NCBI GenBank assembly: GCA_963789555.1
Contig: CAWBKY010000009.1
Coordinates: forward strand, 1 to 64,000
DNA: 64,000 bases
Reading direction: 5' to 3'
Source: JACXTP01 sp963789555
Lineage (GTDB): Archaea > Thermoplasmatota > Thermoplasmata > Methanomassiliicoccales > UBA472
How positions within the stretch are numbered: the stretch's first letter is position 1; every line of letters begins with the position of its first letter. Position numbers and translations under genes: made by a program. A model generated the notes under the pieces. It saw only the letters and a list, made by a program, of their open reading frames with translations, made no database searches and was not told the origin of the DNA. Below, in pieces: positions 17,443-26,845 of this stretch.

Positions 17443-18465
17443 TCATTTGGAGGGCTTGGCGTCATCGGTGGTGTCTATGATCTCCATGTTCCGCTCGAGC
17501 AACGCCAGCTCCCTGACGCTGAGGGTGCGTGGGTCTACCGAGACGATGAGGCGGGACTTGTTCTCCATGACCGCCTCGGTGACGTGGTGGATCATGCGAA
17601 GGACCTTCTCGAAGTCATTGTTGACGATCAGGAACTCCACCCCGTCGATGAGCACCACTGAGTCGCCCGACTTCTCCACGAAGCGGATGATGGTGTCGCT
17701 GAGGATGCCGATGTTGGTGGGATTGATATAGACCTTACCAAGCTGGTTGCTGAGCCAGATGATCGGTGTCTTGTCCAACTGCCATTCCTTCCTTATGGTG
17801 GAAGGGTGCTGACGCGTCACGCACAGCCCTTGGATGTTATGGGTGACCTGGTCCACGAACACCTCGAAAGACTTCCTCGGTTTCGTCTCCCGGACCAGAT
17901 ATGCAAAGCCCTTGTGGAGGTCGTACATCTTCGCCGACTGTTTGGCATTCTCCATTCCCGACTCTGGGTTCGGGGCGGGCGGTGGCTTGGGCGCGGGCGG
18001 GGCCTTGCCGAAGAGCTTGGAGAACGCCCCCGACTTCTTGGCCTGGGGTTCAGGTTCCACCGGGGGAGCTATCTCCACCTCCGGCTCGATTACCGGTTCG
18101 TCCAATACCTCGTGCAACCTAGCCTCGAGAGCCTCGTTCGTGAATGGCTTGCGCACATATCCGGAGACCACGTCCTGAAGGCCGAATATGTCTGTACCGA
18201 TCTCGGTGGCCGCGGTCAGCATCATGACCTTGCCCCGGTTGGTATACCCCCTTTCCTTCAGGATGCGGAGGACGCTCCAACCGTCCATGTCCGGCATGTT
18301 GATGTCCAGGATTATCAGGTCGGGGTTCTCCTTATCGGCCTTGTCCAAGGCCTCCCTGCCGCCTGAGGCGGTGATGGGGGCGTATCCGACATTGGCCACC
18401 AGCTCGGAGACTAACTCAGTGACGGCCGGGTTGTCGTCTACGATAAGAACCTTCTTCAGGAGCAA
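17443..18465 (-). CDS. Response regulator receiver domain fused to a DUF835 domain
   Basis: Residues 5-120 form a CheY-like receiver: acidic pair VDDN, phosphoacceptor Asp in LIILDINMPDMDG, Thr in MLTAATE and Lys in VRKPF. A roughly 60-residue Pro/Ala-rich linker (PPAPKPPPAPNP) follows. The C-terminal half (AYLVRETKPRKSFEVFVDQ, PIIWLSNQ, SVVLIDGVEFLIVNNDF) is a DUF835-type domain, common in Thermoplasmata signal proteins and distantly RecA/KaiC-like. The TTG start at 18465 follows a GAGGGGG site. No partner kinase is adjacent. Output role unknown. Confidence 0.9.
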   Translation of the reverse strand: MLLKKVLIVDDNPAVTELVSELVANVGYAPITASGGREALDKADKENPDLIILDINMPDMDGWSVLRILKERGYTNRGKVMMLTAATEIGTDIFGLQDVVSGYVRKPFTNEALEARLHEVLDEPVIEPEVEIAPPVEPEPQAKKSGAFSKLFGKAPPAPKPPPAPNPESGMENAKQSAKMYDLHKGFAYLVRETKPRKSFEVFVDQVTHNIQGLCVTRQHPSTIRKEWQLDKTPIIWLSNQLGKVYINPTNIGILSDTIIRFVEKSGDSVVLIDGVEFLIVNNDFEKVLRMIHHVTEAVMENKSRLIVSVDPRTLSVRELALLERNMEIIDTTDDAKPSK

Positions 18466-18576
18466 GCCCCCTCTCTTCCCATCACTGGACTATAATCGAG
18501 GTGCGTTTTAAAAAGATATGCACACAAAAATCTGGCATGGAAAATGGAGTGATGTTGAAGGGATTTGGTTGAAGGC

Positions 18577-18726
18577 CTAAGCCTTCCTGCTTTCCTTGGA
18601 CTTCTGGCGCAGGTTGGTGTAACCGCATTTCCTGCACCTAGACGCCCTCATCGCGTTGCGAGCGCAACAGTTCATGCATATCTTTTTGTTAAGAAGCCTG
18701 GCGTCGGCCTCTTTGAAGCGTGCCAT
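18577..18726 (-). CDS. rpl40e: Ribosomal protein L40e
   Basis: 49-residue zinc protein of the large ribosomal subunit: MARFKEADARLLNKKIC, then C4 zinc site CMNCCARNAMRASRCRKCGYTN, with a basic C terminus. The start at ATG 18726 has a strong Shine-Dalgarno (GGGAGGA) 8 nt upstream and a TATA element (CTATTTATATCA) near 18762. The longer open frame upstream is not coding. The gene is monocistronic. Confidence 0.96.
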   Translation of the reverse strand: MARFKEADARLLNKKICMNCCARNAMRASRCRKCGYTNLRQKSKESRKA

Positions 18727-18786
18727 AGTCAATCCTCCCGCTTGGAAACTAAGATGTGATATAAATAGGTTGGCCAACTGACGTCA

Positions 18787-19749
18787 TCAAATCCTTTCGC
18801 CCACCAACACAAGGTAGGCTAGCAAGGCCTCCAATTGGATGCGTTCGTTGCTCCCTTCCACCAGTCGGAACTCCACCTCACCGGTCTTGTCTATGAGGCG
18901 CACCTTCTCCACGTCCGGTATGCTCAGGTCGAAGAAGCTCTTGTGGATCTGGCGAATGATGTCCTCCCCGCTCAGACCATAGTTCAGCATGATCTCGTCG
19001 AGGATGGCCCGAGCCTCCACGAAGTTGCCCTTCAGAGCGGTCTCGAGCATATTGACCACCTCCTCCGGCCTTGCGTTGCCGGTGGTCTGGTACACCACCT
19101 CCAAGGTGACCTCCCGTTCTGCGGCGGCCACCACTTGGAGCGAGTTGACGGCCTTGCGCATGTCGCCTTCGCCAACATGGACCAGTGCGTCCAACGCCTC
19201 ATCGGTGATCTTGAGGCCCTCATTGTCAGCGATCCTCCTCAGGTACTTCTTCACCTCCTCCGCCTTCAAGGGGCGGAAGCGGAAGACCGCGCAACGTGAC
19301 TGGATAGGTTCGATGATCTTCGAGGAATAGTTGCAGGAAAGGATGAAACGACAGTTGACGCTGTAGCGTTCCATGGTCCGCCTTAGCGCTGCCTGGGCGT
19401 CATTGGTCAGGGCGTCCGCCTCGTCCAGGAATATTATCTTGAAGGAGGAGCCGCCAAGCGGGGAGGTGCGGGCGAACTCCTTGATCTTGCCCCGGACCAC
19501 GTCGATGCCCCTCTCGTCGGATGCGTTAAGCTCCACGAAGTTGTCCCTCCAGGATTCCCCGAAGAGCTCCCTGGCCAAAGCTAGGGCGGAGGTGGTCTTC
19601 CCTGTGCCCGCCGGTCCTGCGAACATCAGGTGAGGCAGGTTTCCAGAGCGAGCGTAGGACCTGAGGCGATCGACTATATCTTTTTGGCCGACCACCTCGT
19701 CCAGCTTCTTGGGACGGTACTTCTCGATCCAGATCTCGTGCGTGGCTAT
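18787..19749 (-). CDS. rfcS: Replication factor C small subunit (clamp loader ATPase)
   Basis: AAA+ ATPase that loads PCNA. It has Walker A FAGPAGTGKTT, Walker B IIFLDEADAL, the SRC arginine finger in IEPIQSRCAVF, sensor ILSCNYSSKI and the C-terminal collar domain. The first possible GTG (19695) cuts off the conserved N terminus. The same frame upstream encodes EIWIEKYRPKKLDEVVGQ back to ATA at 19749, preceded by GAGGGGAG and then an in-frame TGA. The natural start is thus probably 19749, either a true ATA or a misread ATG. About 320 residues. Confidence 0.94.
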   Translation of the reverse strand: MATHEIWIEKYRPKKLDEVVGQKDIVDRLRSYARSGNLPHLMFAGPAGTGKTTSALALARELFGESWRDNFVELNASDERGIDVVRGKIKEFARTSPLGGSSFKIIFLDEADALTNDAQAALRRTMERYSVNCRFILSCNYSSKIIEPIQSRCAVFRFRPLKAEEVKKYLRRIADNEGLKITDEALDALVHVGEGDMRKAVNSLQVVAAAEREVTLEVVYQTTGNARPEEVVNMLETALKGNFVEARAILDEIMLNYGLSGEDIIRQIHKSFFDLSIPDVEKVRLIDKTGEVEFRLVEGSNERIQLEALLAYLVLVGERI

Positions 19750-19827
19750 CTCCCCTCAGACCTAAAGGGACCCTCCGAATTAAAATTTGCCCCTGCCTTG
19801 GCGAAAATGACGGACCCCAAGAAATCC

Positions 19828-19834
19828 TTTATAT
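19828..19834 (+). promoter_or_regulatory. TATA box for the tRNA-thiolation gene
   Basis: TTTATAT centred about 26 nt before GTG 19857. It decides the start codon: the transcript would begin at that GTG, excluding the upstream TTG at 19845. Confidence 0.5.
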
Positions 19835-19856
19835 CGGTCCAGCCTTGGTTCCGGTC

Positions 19857-20775
19857 GTGGTCCGCTGCTCCAAGTGCGTTGAGGATGCCATCACGTTCAT
19901 CCGGTATAACGGAACAGCTCTCTGCCCCAAGCACCTAGGGGAGTTCGTGGAGAGGAGGGCGAAGAAGGAGGTGAGGCGGCAGCTCCGATTGGACGGACCG
20001 AAGAGGTTGGGCGTAGCGGTCTCTGGGGGCAAGGACAGCGCGGTCGCCCTTGAACTCCTATCGAACATCCTCGGAAGGAGAAGGGACGTAGAGATCGTGG
20101 CGATCACGGTCGACGAGGGCATCGTCTGGCTATCGCAGCCTGACCTTGGAGGCGATAAGGCGGCAGACGGAACGGCTAGGCATCGAGCACCAAGTGGTCC
20201 GCTTCCAGGACGTCGTCGGGATGGAATTGGATGACCTGGGCTCGAGGAAGGGGGAACGCACCCCCTGCTCTTTCTGCGGGGTCTTCCGCAGGCGCTGTCT
20301 GAACCTTGAATCGAAAAGGCTTGGCGTCGACGTCCTGGCGACCGGGCACAACCTCGACGACACCGCGCAGTCGGTCCTGATGAACTTCATGCGGGGGGAC
20401 GTGGAGCGCCTGGCGCGCCTAGGACCGCATCTCAAGGTACAGCCGGGACTGGTCCCGCGCATCGAGCCCCTACGGCTCATACCGGAGAAGGAGACCTTCC
20501 TGTATGCCTTGACCAAGGGCATAGAATTCTCGGACGCGGAATGTCCCTACGCCGCAGACGCGTTGCGCAATGAGTATCGCGAGATGGTCGATTCCACCGA
20601 GAGCCGGCATCCGGGCACTCGGCATTCCATAGTGGCCAGCTACGACGCCATCAGGCCGTCTTTGATGAGCTCGTTCCCCCAGACCGAGCTGAGAAGATGC
20701 GCTTGTGGGGAGCCGACCTGCGGGGAAAGTTGCATGGCCTGCGAGCTCCTAGAAGAGATAAGGAAAAGGGTTTGA
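19857..20775 (+). CDS. tRNA 2-thiolation ATPase of the TtuA/Ncs6 (TtcA-like) family, one frameshift
   Basis: Adenylates and thiolates a tRNA base (U54 or U34) through a PP-loop. N-terminal zinc finger CSKCVEDAITFIRY...LCPKHL, PP-loop VAVSGGKDSAVALEL at about residue 50. After a shift near 20130 (DEGI, then GYRSLTLEAIRRQ) the second frame carries CSFCGVFRRRCLN, the catalytic cysteines of the family, GHNLDDTAQSVLMN and a C-terminal CxC-rich site (CACGEPTCGESCMAC). Both zinc sites and the central cysteines fit the TIGR00269 group. About 305 residues. Confidence 0.9.
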
Positions 20776-20795
20776 AAGGGTTTGAGGACCTGGCA

Positions 20796-22070
20796 TCAGA
20801 GCAGGTCGTGGTACTGGTACGCCTCTTCTCCCTCGCCGATGCAGTAGCGCACCTTGGTGAAGTGCTTCTTCAAGCCCTTCACGTCGTGCTTGACGTGCTC
20901 CGGGTTCTCCTTCTTGACGACCACGCGGTGGATGAGGTTGGCGACCTCCTTCATCTCGCTCTCGCGCATGCCGACCCGGGTAAGCTCCTGCACGCCGAGG
21001 CGGATGCCGCTGGGCTTGATGGCGCTGGTGTCGCCGGGCAGCATGTTCTTGTTGGTGATGATGTTGGCCGACTCCAGGTCGATGGATGCCTGGTTGCCGC
21101 CCCCGTGGGCCGCCACGTTGACCGCTATGGTGTGCGACCCGGTGAATCCTTTGTGGGCGCACAGAACGTCCATGCCCAGCTCATGCATCGCCTGACCGAG
21201 GGCTTTGGCGTTGCGGCAGACCTGGGCGGCATAATCGTTGCCGTATACCTCCCACTCGGCCAAGGTAACGGCCAGGGCGGCCATCTCATGAAGGTGGTGG
21301 CTCGAGGTGACGCCGGGGAAGACCGCCGAGTTGAGCTTCTTCTCCAGCTCCTCGGAGAGGTTGTGACCGAGAACGATGCCATGATTGGGGCCGGGGAAGG
21401 TCTTGTGGGTACTGGCGGTGAGGACGTTCGCTCCCTCGTGCAGAGGGTCCTGGAACCTCCCGCCGGCGATGAGGCCCAGGACATGGGCGCCGTCGTACCA
21501 GACGGTGCAGCCGATCTCATCGAAGGTCTCCTGAAGCTCCTTCAGCGGGGCGGGGAAGAGGAACACCGATAGCCCGAAGTTCGCTACCTTCGGCCTCTGC
21601 TTCAGAAGTTTGCGGGCCCCATCCACATCGATGACCATGTCCTTGGTGTTGAACGGATAGGTGACGGTGCTGACGCCGCGGAAGCCGACCGCCCCGAACT
21701 TGGCGGTGGAGATGTGCGCGCCGTGGTCCAATGACGTGCAGGTGATGGTCTCCCCGGGCTGCGTCAGAGCGAACAGGGCCGCCATGTTGGCGACCGTTCC
21801 GGATATTGGCCGGACATCGGCGAACTTGCAGCGGAAGATCCTCTGGGCCAGCTCGATGCACTTCAGCTCGACCTTGTCGACGTAGATGTTGCCCCGATAG
21901 TAGCGCTTTCCGGGCAGTCCCTCGGCATAGCGGTCATGGAAGTCTGAGATCATCATTTCCTTCGCCAAGGGGCTCATGAGGTTCTCCGAGGCGATCATGG
22001 GGATCGACTCCTCGAACCACTTGTTGTGCTCCTTCACCTGTTCTCTTACCCAGTAGGCATCTTCCTTCAT
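20796..22070 (-). CDS. glyA: Serine hydroxymethyltransferase
   Basis: PLP enzyme interconverting serine and glycine with a C1 carrier (H4 folate or a methanopterin). The 424-residue intact frame has SIPMIASENLMSP, YAEGLPGKRYYRG, DHGAHIS and WYDGAHVLGLIAGG. The Schiff-base lysine lies in TASTHKTFPGPNHG. ITNKNMLPGD and SGIRLGVQELTR close the C domain. It is convergent with the tRNA-thiolation gene (20 nt gap). A TATA-like GATTTTATG lies about 20 nt before the start. Confidence 0.96.
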   Translation of the reverse strand: MKEDAYWVREQVKEHNKWFEESIPMIASENLMSPLAKEMMISDFHDRYAEGLPGKRYYRGNIYVDKVELKCIELAQRIFRCKFADVRPISGTVANMAALFALTQPGETITCTSLDHGAHISTAKFGAVGFRGVSTVTYPFNTKDMVIDVDGARKLLKQRPKVANFGLSVFLFPAPLKELQETFDEIGCTVWYDGAHVLGLIAGGRFQDPLHEGANVLTASTHKTFPGPNHGIVLGHNLSEELEKKLNSAVFPGVTSSHHLHEMAALAVTLAEWEVYGNDYAAQVCRNAKALGQAMHELGMDVLCAHKGFTGSHTIAVNVAAHGGGNQASIDLESANIITNKNMLPGDTSAIKPSGIRLGVQELTRVGMRESEMKEVANLIHRVVVKKENPEHVKHDVKGLKKHFTKVRYCIGEGEEAYQYHDLL

Positions 22071-22140
22071 GGGATCAACGAAGGGACATAAAATCGTCCA
22101 TTTTAAAGACTATCGCCTTCGGCATCATCATAAGTCCGAT

Positions 22141-23178
22141 TCATGCGATGCGTTCTTTGAAGCTCTGAATGACCGGGACCGCTGATGGTTCCTGGCCGTT
22201 GAGCATCGCCAGGTAGTAGCTGACATGGTCACCGAGGATGATGCCGGAGAGGAGGTTCTCGGCCTGATTGTTGCCATGGAGCGGGATGACCAACGGATCG
22301 AACTTGGACTCGGTCAGCATCTGGATGGTGACCATGACCATCTTCTCCACCAACGGCTCCATCCGACTGGGCAGTAGGAAGACCGGCAAAGCGCCAGGGC
22401 ATCGCGACCCCTGCAACCATCCGACCATCTGGTTATGGTTCATCTCCGGGACCTCGCCCGCGAACGCCAGCATCTTGGCGTTCTCATTTATCTGGTTCTG
22501 CCAACGGACCGCTAGGGAACGCACGTTGCGGGGGGCGTAGACGATGGGCAGGCTCTCCTGGAGCGCCAAGGCATATTTCTTTGCGACATTCCTCTCGATG
22601 GGGGAGGAGGGGGCCATACGGGCAACCGCCGCCTTGGAGTTGATCGCAGCCGCCAGAAAATCGTTGGCAGGCTCAGCGATGTCCACGGACTGAAGCACCG
22701 CGGCCGCTCCGCCAAGAAGGTAACCCAAGGCGGCCCGGGGCTGAAGACCGGGAGGGACGAGCAAACAAGGGATGTCGTTCTCCTCCGCCCTTTTCTGAAG
22801 TGTACCTCCTGAGGTGATGCAATAGGTGGGGCAGCCCTGCTGAATGCTCTGTTCCAATATCTCCAAAGCCTCCAGGGTGTTCCCCGAATAGCTGGTGATG
22901 ATGGAAAGTCCGGTGCCGTCGAGCCAGTTGGGCAAGGTGACGCTCCGGTTCACGACGACTGGCACCGGCGATCTGGTGACGAGATAATCATAGAGGATGT
23001 CGGCGGCGATGGCGGAACCGCCAATGCCGGAGAGGCAGATGGAGGCAGGCAACGAGAGCCTCTCGGTCTTGCTCTTAGCGGCGGTCTCGAGGTGCTCGAT
23101 GAATTCCCCGATCTGTGACATCAGCCTCGAGGCGTCCAATCGACGCATGGCCTCGACATCGTCCAAGGAAAAGGACAT
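22141..23178 (-). CDS. Bifunctional phosphoglucose/phosphomannose isomerase
   Basis: Isomerises glucose-6-P and mannose-6-P to fructose-6-P. The double-SIS architecture shows LSGIGGSAIAADIL and the phosphate-binding SYSGNTLEALEIL, then CITSGGTLQKRA with conserved Thr/Arg, catalytic Glu in NENAKMLAF and GEVPEMNHNQMVGW, and FLLPSRMEP. The start ATG 23178 is favoured over TTG 23190 because a TATA element (TTAATATATTTC, 23199-23210) lies about 26 nt upstream. About 345 residues, as usual for archaeal PGI/PMI. Confidence 0.95.
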   Translation of the reverse strand: MSFSLDDVEAMRRLDASRLMSQIGEFIEHLETAAKSKTERLSLPASICLSGIGGSAIAADILYDYLVTRSPVPVVVNRSVTLPNWLDGTGLSIITSYSGNTLEALEILEQSIQQGCPTYCITSGGTLQKRAEENDIPCLLVPPGLQPRAALGYLLGGAAAVLQSVDIAEPANDFLAAAINSKAAVARMAPSSPIERNVAKKYALALQESLPIVYAPRNVRSLAVRWQNQINENAKMLAFAGEVPEMNHNQMVGWLQGSRCPGALPVFLLPSRMEPLVEKMVMVTIQMLTESKFDPLVIPLHGNNQAENLLSGIILGDHVSYYLAMLNGQEPSAVPVIQSFKERIA

Positions 23179-23198
23179 AACACTTCCCAATGCCGCTC

Positions 23199-23210
23199 AT
23201 GAAATATATT
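23199..23210 (-). promoter_or_regulatory. TATA box for the PGI/PMI gene
   Basis: TTAATATATTTC on the minus strand, centred about 26 nt before ATG 23178, consistent with a leaderless transcript. The facing ribB gene has its own AT-rich element (CTAATTAATAATATC) near 23275. Confidence 0.5.
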
Positions 23211-23310
23211 AATTTCAGACAAAAAATCATGGCAGGATGTTTATCCTACCATTCTTTTTGTATCTACCTAATTAATAATATCGCCGGGCTTTTCTTCCTC
23301 GTGCTGATCG

Positions 23311-24018
23311 ATGATGAAGAATGAGTTGGAGAAGGCCATCCATGACATTAGGGAGGGCAAGATGGTCCTCATCTATGATTTCGATGACCGGGAGAGGGAG
23401 ACGGACCTGGTGCTGGCCTCCGAGTTCATGACGCACGAGGGCATAAGGGAGATGCGCAAGGCTGGTGGGGGTCTGATATGCACGACCGCGCACAATGATA
23501 TCGTCACTGCGTTGGACCTGCCCTTCCTGGCCGAGGTTTTCGCCTGCGCTGCCAAGGACCATGAGGTGATGGACCTGCTATCACCGAATGACATACCCTA
23601 CGATACGAAGTCGGCATTCTCGATAACCATCAATCACCGGCACACCTTCACCGGTGTCACGGACCGGGACCGCGCCCTCACCATCTCCGAGTTCGCCAAG
23701 TTGGCCAAGCGAGTGGGCGGTGAGGACCCTAAGGCCCTCCGTGAGGAGTTCGGCAGGAGCTTCCGGGCACCAGGTCATGTTCACCTTCTCAACAGCAGCA
23801 GGGAGCTCCTTTCCAAACGCTTCGGCCACACCGAGCTGTCCACCGCATTGATGGTCATGGCCGGCGTCACCCCTTCCGCCACCCTGTGCGAGATGATGGG
23901 GGACGACGGCAACGCCCTCTCCAAGGAGGACGCGCACAACTATGCCAAGACCCACGGCCTGGTCTTCCTTGATGGCAGAGAGATCGTTGATGCGTGGAAA
24001 AAACGGGGGACCCCCTAA
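23311..24018 (+). CDS. ribB: 3,4-dihydroxy-2-butanone-4-phosphate synthase
   Basis: Makes the four-carbon unit of riboflavin from ribulose-5-phosphate. The 235-residue intact frame shows the acidic loop YDFDDRERETDLVLAS, GGGLICTTAH, FSITINHRHTFTG(V)TDRDRALT and GHVHLLNSS. It also has the TELSTALMVMAGVTPSATLCEMM block typical of archaeal RibB. It opens a four-gene rib operon: ribL begins directly after its TAA. No riboswitch-like structure is visible in the 130-nt divergent upstream region. Confidence 0.96.
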   Translation: MMKNELEKAIHDIREGKMVLIYDFDDRERETDLVLASEFMTHEGIREMRKAGGGLICTTAHNDIVTALDLPFLAEVFACAAKDHEVMDLLSPNDIPYDTKSAFSITINHRHTFTGVTDRDRALTISEFAKLAKRVGGEDPKALREEFGRSFRAPGHVHLLNSSRELLSKRFGHTELSTALMVMAGVTPSATLCEMMGDDGNALSKEDAHNYAKTHGLVFLDGREIVDAWKKRGTP

Positions 24019-24474
24019 ATGGTCCGGGTGATGGCCTCGGGTGTGTTTGACATACTGCACTCCGGCCATCTGCACTATTTAGAGGAAGCGAAGAGGCTGG
24101 GTGACGAGCTGGTGGTGGTGGTCGCCACCGATGCTACGGTCCGTAAACGGAAGCACGAGCCCATTACCCCAGAGAGGATGAGGTTGGAGCTGGTTAACGC
24201 CTTAAAGCCCGTGGACCGAGCGGTCTTGGGCCGCGACGATGACATGTTCGCCGTGGTAAGGGAGATCTGTCCGGACATCATCGCCTTGGGTTACGATCAA
24301 CATTTCAACGAGACCCGATTGGTCGAGGAACTGAACTGTCGAGGCATTAAGGTCGAGGTGGTCCGACTGGAGAAACATGAGGACGACCTGAACGGAACCA
24401 GGAAGATCATCGGACGCATCATCGACTGGTATACCGTCAACAAAGACCAGATGGATAAGGAGGGCAGGAGATGA
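24019..24474 (+). CDS. ribL: FAD synthase, archaeal cytidylyltransferase type (RibL)
   Basis: Transfers AMP from ATP to FMN to make FAD; archaeal nucleotidyltransferase unrelated to bacterial RibF. The 151 residues start MVRVMASGVFDILHSGHLHYL with the HxGH motif. They continue with VVVATDATVRKRK, PITPERMRLELVNAL and ICPDIIALGYDQHFN. The start abuts the ribB stop; its own TGA overlaps the ribC ATG (ATGA). Intact. Confidence 0.94.
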   Translation: MVRVMASGVFDILHSGHLHYLEEAKRLGDELVVVVATDATVRKRKHEPITPERMRLELVNALKPVDRAVLGRDDDMFAVVREICPDIIALGYDQHFNETRLVEELNCRGIKVEVVRLEKHEDDLNGTRKIIGRIIDWYTVNKDQMDKEGRR

Positions 24475-24939
24475 AGCTGATAGGTGTGGTCGACACGACC
24501 TTCGCCAGGATAGACATGGGCTCTGCCGCCATCGATGAGCTCAAAGGCCTTGGCACAGGATTCAAGATAATACGACGGACGGTTCCGGGATCAAGGACCT
24601 TCCGGTCGCGGCCAAAAAACTCATCGAGGAGGAAAGTGCGACATCGTCATGGCCCTGGGCATGCCCGGTCCAAACCGAAGGACAAGATGTGCGCTCACGA
24701 GGCTTCCACGGGTCTGATCAGGGCCCAGCTCATGACCAATCACCATATCATCGAGGTCTTCGTCCATGAGGACGAGGCGCCTATCGGCAAAGGAGCTGGC
24801 CTGGCTCATGGACCGTCGGTCCAGGGAGCATGCCAGGAATGCATATGACATGTTGTTCCATCCTGAGGTCCTGGTCAAGAACGCGGGACAGGGCCTGAGG
24901 CAAGGATACGAGGACGTAGGTCCTATCAAGGAGAGATAA
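24471..24939 (+). CDS. ribC: Riboflavin synthase, archaeal type, multiply frameshifted
   Basis: Dismutates two lumazines to riboflavin. The archaeal enzyme is homologous to lumazine synthase. The first frame gives MKLIGVVDTTFARIDMGSAA and KGLGTGFKIIRRTVPG. After a shift, GIKDLPVAAKKLIEEES, after another CDIVMALGMPG, then KPKDKMCAHEASTGLI, QLMTNHHIIEVFVHEDEA. Finally ELAWLMDRRSREHARNAY and VGPIKER stop at 24939. At least three indels break a gene whose every block is conserved. It sits 3 nt before ribH. Confidence 0.9.
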
Positions 24940-24942
24940 GTC

Positions 24943-25352
24943 ATGAAGAAGTACAACATCGGGATAGTGGTCTCCGAGTTCAACTTCGACATCACGTCGA
25001 TGATGCTGGAGAGGGCGAAGGCACACGCGGAGTTCTTGGACGTGAACGTGGCCAAGATATTCCATGTGCCAGGCGTCTACGACATGCCATTGGCGGTCAA
25101 AAGCATGGTCCAGGACAAGGACATCGATGGCGTGGTCACATTGGGAGTCGTCATCGAGGGCGAGACGAGCATGATGATATCGTCATAACCAACGCAGCTA
25201 GGAAGATCGCAGACCTGGCGGTCGAATATGGCAAACCTGTATCACTAGGCATCACCGGTCCGGGGATGACCCGGCTACAGGCGGAGGATCGCATCGAGAA
25301 GGGACGGGACGCGGTGGAGAGCTGCGTCAAGATGATGAAACGTCTTTCGTAA
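24943..25352 (+). CDS. ribH: 6,7-dimethyl-8-ribityllumazine synthase, one frameshift
   Basis: Condenses the RibB product with the ribitylaminopyrimidine. Frame one: KYNIGIVVSEFNFDIT, VPGVYDMPLAVKSM and GVVTLGVVIEGET. One base is missing near 25168. Frame two resumes with HDDIVITNAARKIADLA, GKPVSLGITGPGMTRLQAE and ends at 25352. The restored GET-x-HDDIV is the catalytic region with the general-base His. About 137 residues. Last gene of the rib operon. Confidence 0.92.
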
Positions 25353-25415
25353 TCTAATAACCAATCTCATCTCCCTCCTTCAATATGGTGGCATTTCTAT
25401 TTTTTCTAATTCTAT

Positions 25416-26716
25416 TTAAATGATGGGAAAATGACGAGTTGATGGCCCATCTTCTTTATAAAAGGATTCGTTATTGGGCATAGAGACGGTGATTCTGTTC
25501 ATAGCCCCAATGGATAACGAGGGGTTTATCATGATCTTGCGCATGAAGCTCTCCAGCTGATCGAACGCCCTTCCAGGATCTCCGTGTCCGGCAGGAACAC
25601 GGCCCGGAAGTGGCCCTTCCCGTAGATCGGGTCGAAACCTGAACCAGGGACCACCAGGACATGGGCGTTGTGCAGCACGTCGAGCACGAACTCCTTGTCG
25701 GTCTTCCACTTCTTCGACTCGATCTTAGGGAAGATGTAGAAGGCGGCCTGAGGCTTTCTCACGCTCAGTCCAGGGATCTCGTTCAATCGCTTGTAAGCGA
25801 AGTCGCCCCGCTCCTGAAGCTTGCGCTTCATCTCGCCAAGGTGGTCCTTGGGATGCTTCAAGGCCTCGATGACCGCCATCTGGCAGGGCGCGTTGGCGCT
25901 GAGCCTCAGGCGGAGCTGCCGGCCTATCGCATCCTTGATCTCGTCCAGCTCTCCAGTAGGGTCGCGGAACACCGAGTAACCCAGGCGCCAGCCCGGTAGC
26001 AGGTCCACCTTGGAGAATCCGTTCACAAGGATCATGGGCACGTCCTTGGCCAGGGTGGCCGGGGAATGATGCGTGCCGTCATAGGTCATCAGGTCGTAGA
26101 TCTCGTCGGTGACGATGAACAGGTTGTACTCTCCCGCAATGTCGGCGATCTGCTTCAGGACCTTGTCGCTGTACAACGCCCCGGTGGGGTTGTTGGGATT
26201 GATCACCACGATGAACTTCGTCCTCGGCGTGATCTTCTTGCGGAGGTCATCGACATCAGGTTGCCAGTTCTCCTCCTCGATGGTGCGGTAGGTGACCGGA
26301 ACGCCGCCGAAGAACTTGGTGAACTCCATGTAGGATGGGATAGCTCGGTCCGGGGGCAAGGACCTCGTCGCCAGACTCGATGGTGGCGGCGGTGATGAAC
26401 TGGATCGACTCGGTGACGCCGTTCGTGATGATGACGTCCTCGACTCAACGTCGATCTTGTTCTTCTTCCGCTCCTTCTCGACGATGGCCTGCCGCAGTTC
26501 GATGTTGCCTTCAGACTCCTCATAACCATTATCGCATTTTTCCACGGCTGCGCAGAGGGCGTCCCTGACGTGCTTCGGGGTCTCGAAATCGAACTTATTC
26601 GGGTCCCCGATGTGCAGCTTCATGATCTCCACGCCCTTCTTCTCCAGCTCTCTGGCTGGCAGAAGGATGTCGCGGATGGCGTATTCGATGCCCAGCGTGC
26701 GCTTCGTTGGCTTCAT
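25416..26716 (-). CDS. Class I/II aminotransferase (alanine/aspartate aminotransferase-like), frameshifted
   Basis: PLP transaminase of fold type I. N-terminal LGIEYAIRDILLPARELEK and LHIGDPNKFDFETP; PLP contacts VINPNNPTGALYS and VTDEIYDLMTYDG; Schiff-base Lys in VNGFSKVDLLPGWRLGY. A stretch near 26290-26450 reads as low-complexity Ser/Pro in frame. The other frame gives the expected DVIITNGVTE-like and GDEVLAPGPSYPSYMEF sequence, so two compensating indels are present. A third shift near 25560 moves into a frame (FDQLESFMRKIM) open to 25416; the exact end is uncertain. A TATA element lies near 26744. Confidence 0.85.
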
Positions 26717-26814
26717 AGGAATCGGCCTTCAATGTCATTACGTATATTATGTCTCTAGGTGAAATCGCGAACAAATGAAAGCGAGCCTGAGTGACGAAGG
26801 ATGAATGAGAATAG

Positions 26815-26822
26815 TTTAAATA
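26815..26822 (+). promoter_or_regulatory. TATA box for the PUA/PAPS-reductase-like gene
   Basis: TTTAAATA centred about 26-28 nt before ATG 26846. This supports the choice of that ATG over those at 26801, 26822 and 26828. Confidence 0.5.
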
Positions 26823-26845
26823 TGGGTATGAGGACTCGGCGGGAC

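Noticed and set aside
23179..23310. A riboflavin (FMN) riboswitch before ribB
   Set aside because: The 130-nt divergent region is AT-rich and shows no FMN-riboswitch-like conserved blocks.
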